A model generated the notes under the pieces. The model ran no database searches. It was not told the DNA's origin and saw nothing but the letters and a program-made list of their open reading frames with translations. A stretch of 7,243 nucleotides of DNA from Thermoplasmata archaeon. GTDB taxonomy: Archaea > Thermoplasmatota > DAOVMN01. Positions 6,712-7,243 of this stretch are shown here, piece by piece (the first letter of the stretch is position 1; the number at the start of each line of letters is the position of its first letter). Both the position numbers and the translations under genes were made by a program. The DNA lies in contig DAOVMN010000109.1 in assembly GCA_030630685.1 (NCBI GenBank), positions 1 to 7,243 on the forward strand. Reading direction: 5' to 3'.

Positions 6712-6871
6712 ATGTATCAAGCACGACTTGTTCCATTTACGAATCGGGATCTCTTCCTAGGCGATTACATAGAGGAAATTCTACCCGGCAAGGTGGAAGA
6801 ATGGGGAAGAGACAAAGAGAAGGTATAAGGAGGAGCTAACAAAAATAATTGAAAAGGAGGCAGTAACATGA
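6712..6871 (+). pseudogene. Short frameshifted ORF upstream of the PIN gene
   Basis: An ATG at 6712 lies about 28 nt after a TATA-like element and opens a 38-codon frame ending at TAA 6826-6828. It reads MYQARLVPF, then NRDLFLGDYIEEILPG and a charged tail. Removing one base near 6823 would continue it in the next frame as YKEELTKIIEKEAVT, giving about 52 residues. That frame would stop at TGA 6869-6871, overlapping the ATG of the PIN gene as ATGA. The overlap and the helical, charged continuation suggest a broken coding sequence. By position it could be an antitoxin. The NRDLF...YIEEILP...EW segment also reminds me of the N-terminus of large Eco57I-like restriction-modification proteins, but that is memory, not a search. 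It could equally be an unrelated small protein that truly ends at 6828. Confidence 0.4.
6856..6860 (+). promoter_or_regulatory. Ribosome-binding site of the PIN gene
   Basis: GGAGG with a 7-nt spacer to ATG 6868, embedded in the 3' end of the broken upstream frame. Its preservation indicates that the PIN gene was expressed as an internal gene of a two-gene unit. Confidence 0.7.
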
Positions 6872-7122
6872 AAAAATTAAAGATCTATCTGGACACCTCA
6901 GTATTTTCAGCATATTTCGACGAGAGAGACATCTTTAGGATGAACCTGACAATAGAATTCTGGAAGGAATTGGAGAATCATGATAGAGACATATCAACCG
7001 TAGTCCGTGAGGAGTTAAGTGCAATCACGGATGAGAATCTGCTGCAAAAGCTAAGCGACCTTACGGGAAACTTCAAGGTGCTGGAGATAGATACAGAAAC
7101 TGAGAACCTGGCAGACATATGA
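6868..7122 (+). CDS. Truncated PIN-domain (VapC-like) protein
   Basis: An 84-residue protein that begins like a PIN-domain ribonuclease of the IYLDTSVFSAYFDE type. The first metal-binding acid is Asp9 in IYLDTSVFS, and the second is Glu48 or Glu49 in VREEL. Family members are usually about 130-150 residues and carry further active-site acids in the C-terminal half. That half is missing here: the frame hits TGA after LADI, and neither other frame downstream restores PIN-like sequence (one gives only YENLEKP before a stop). The product is therefore probably inactive, and the gene a remnant of a toxin-antitoxin module. The ATG at 6868 has a strong ribosome-binding site, GGAGG at 6856-6860 with 7 nt spacing, and overlaps the stop of the broken upstream frame as ATGA. 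A 9-bp direct repeat flanks the truncation point. Confidence 0.75.
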   Translation: MKKLKIYLDTSVFSAYFDERDIFRMNLTIEFWKELENHDRDISTVVREELSAITDENLLQKLSDLTGNFKVLEIDTETENLADI

Positions 7123-7128
7123 GAACCT
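7101..7128. repeat. 9-bp direct repeat at the PIN truncation
   Basis: TGAGAACCT occurs at 7101-7109 (coding for the end of the PIN fragment) and again at 7120-7128, where its first three bases are the premature TGA stop. The copies are 19 bp apart, start to start. Confidence 0.6.
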
Positions 7129-7183
7129 TGAAAAACCCTAAACCTCCCACAATAGATTTTCATTTATCTCAATAATAGTTAAC

Positions 7184-7191
7184 TTTATCTA
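7184..7191 (+). promoter_or_regulatory. Possible box A upstream of ATG 7214
   Basis: TTTATCTA at leaderless spacing (about 26 nt) from ATG 7214. The region is A+T-rich, so chance matches are common. An 11-bp direct repeat lies between this element and the start codon region. Confidence 0.3.
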
Positions 7192-7193
7192 AT

Positions 7194-7225
7194 TGAAACA
7201 ACTTACCATACACATGAAACAACTT
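7194..7225. repeat. 11-bp direct repeat around ATG 7214
   Basis: TGAAACAACTT occurs at 7194-7204 and 7215-7225, exactly 21 bp (two helical turns) apart. The second copy overlaps the proposed start codon. It could be a pair of operator half-sites over a leaderless start, or chance in A+T-rich DNA. Confidence 0.45.
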
Positions 7226-7243
7226 GACTCCTTTTTCATCAAA
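7214..7243 (+). CDS. Possible start of a gene running off the window
   Basis: Ten open codons, MKQLDSFFIK, run to the last base of the window. TTTATCTA (7184-7191) is centred about 26 nt before the ATG, the spacing expected for a leaderless archaeal transcript and the same as at 6582 and 6712. There is no ribosome-binding site. Nothing about function can be said from ten residues, and a chance ATG in A+T-rich DNA is possible. Confidence 0.35.
   Translation, partial: MKQLDSFFIK

Noticed and set aside
6823..6830. Programmed +1 frameshift at GTA TAA followed by an AAGGAGG-like string
   Set aside because: The stimulatory element would be on the wrong side compared with known +1 sites, and the downstream PIN gene is itself broken; simple decay is more likely.
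7183..7225. CRISPR repeat end (ATTGAAAC)
   Set aside because: Only one ATTGAAAC copy and two short repeats 21 bp apart; no repeat-spacer pattern and no cas genes.

Overview
The window looks archaeal. Three proposed start codons lie about 25-27 nt downstream of a TATA-like box A, as in leaderless archaeal transcripts. The two permease starts inside the operon instead have strong Shine-Dalgarno motifs (GGAGGTG, GAGGTGA) matching the archaeal 16S tail. The PIN-domain remnant is also of a type common in archaea. A euryarchaeal or Thermoplasmata-like lineage is my guess; the sequence does not fix the taxon.

Layout from right to left, in transcription order of the minus strand. (1) At 4543-6582 is one 679-residue protein joining a thiamine-pyrophosphokinase-like domain with its beta-sandwich part (about 1-217) to a complete folylpolyglutamate synthase/Mur-ligase-type FolC domain (about 245-679). 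I do not know this fusion as a standard architecture; it is the most notable gene here. (2) A 239-bp gap (4304-4542) holds a probable U-rich terminator, a compact set of perfect inverted repeats (4382-4489) that could fold into a branched RNA, and a TATA-like promoter. (3) A three-gene ABC transport operon follows: an ATPase (3521-4303), then two large paralogous membrane proteins (1786-3387 and 61-1782). The 133-bp gap after the ATPase contains a run of ~10-bp quasi-repeats. The two permeases are 3 bp apart, and the ribosome-binding site of the second includes the stop codon of the first. They share an N-terminal PEETV motif, a central SMKE..(G/A)TGF motif and an identical style of C-terminus (YD(S/T)ISI(I/M)R). 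The 3' end of the last gene has been tandemly copied as a 35-bp repeat running to the window edge.

Rightwards from a 129-bp divergent intergenic region (6583-6711) lies a decayed accessory segment. It has a promoter, a short frameshifted ORF (6712-6871) and a PIN-domain toxin-like gene cut off at 84 residues (6868-7122). A possible new leaderless gene begins at 7214 and leaves the window.

The operon most likely encodes an exporter in which one ATPase energises a heterodimer of the two permeases; the substrate cannot be told. The fusion enzyme would act in cofactor metabolism (thiamine diphosphate and/or pterin/folate-type cofactors). No functional link to the transporter is visible beyond shared orientation. 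I saw no rRNA, tRNA, CRISPR array or transposase gene.
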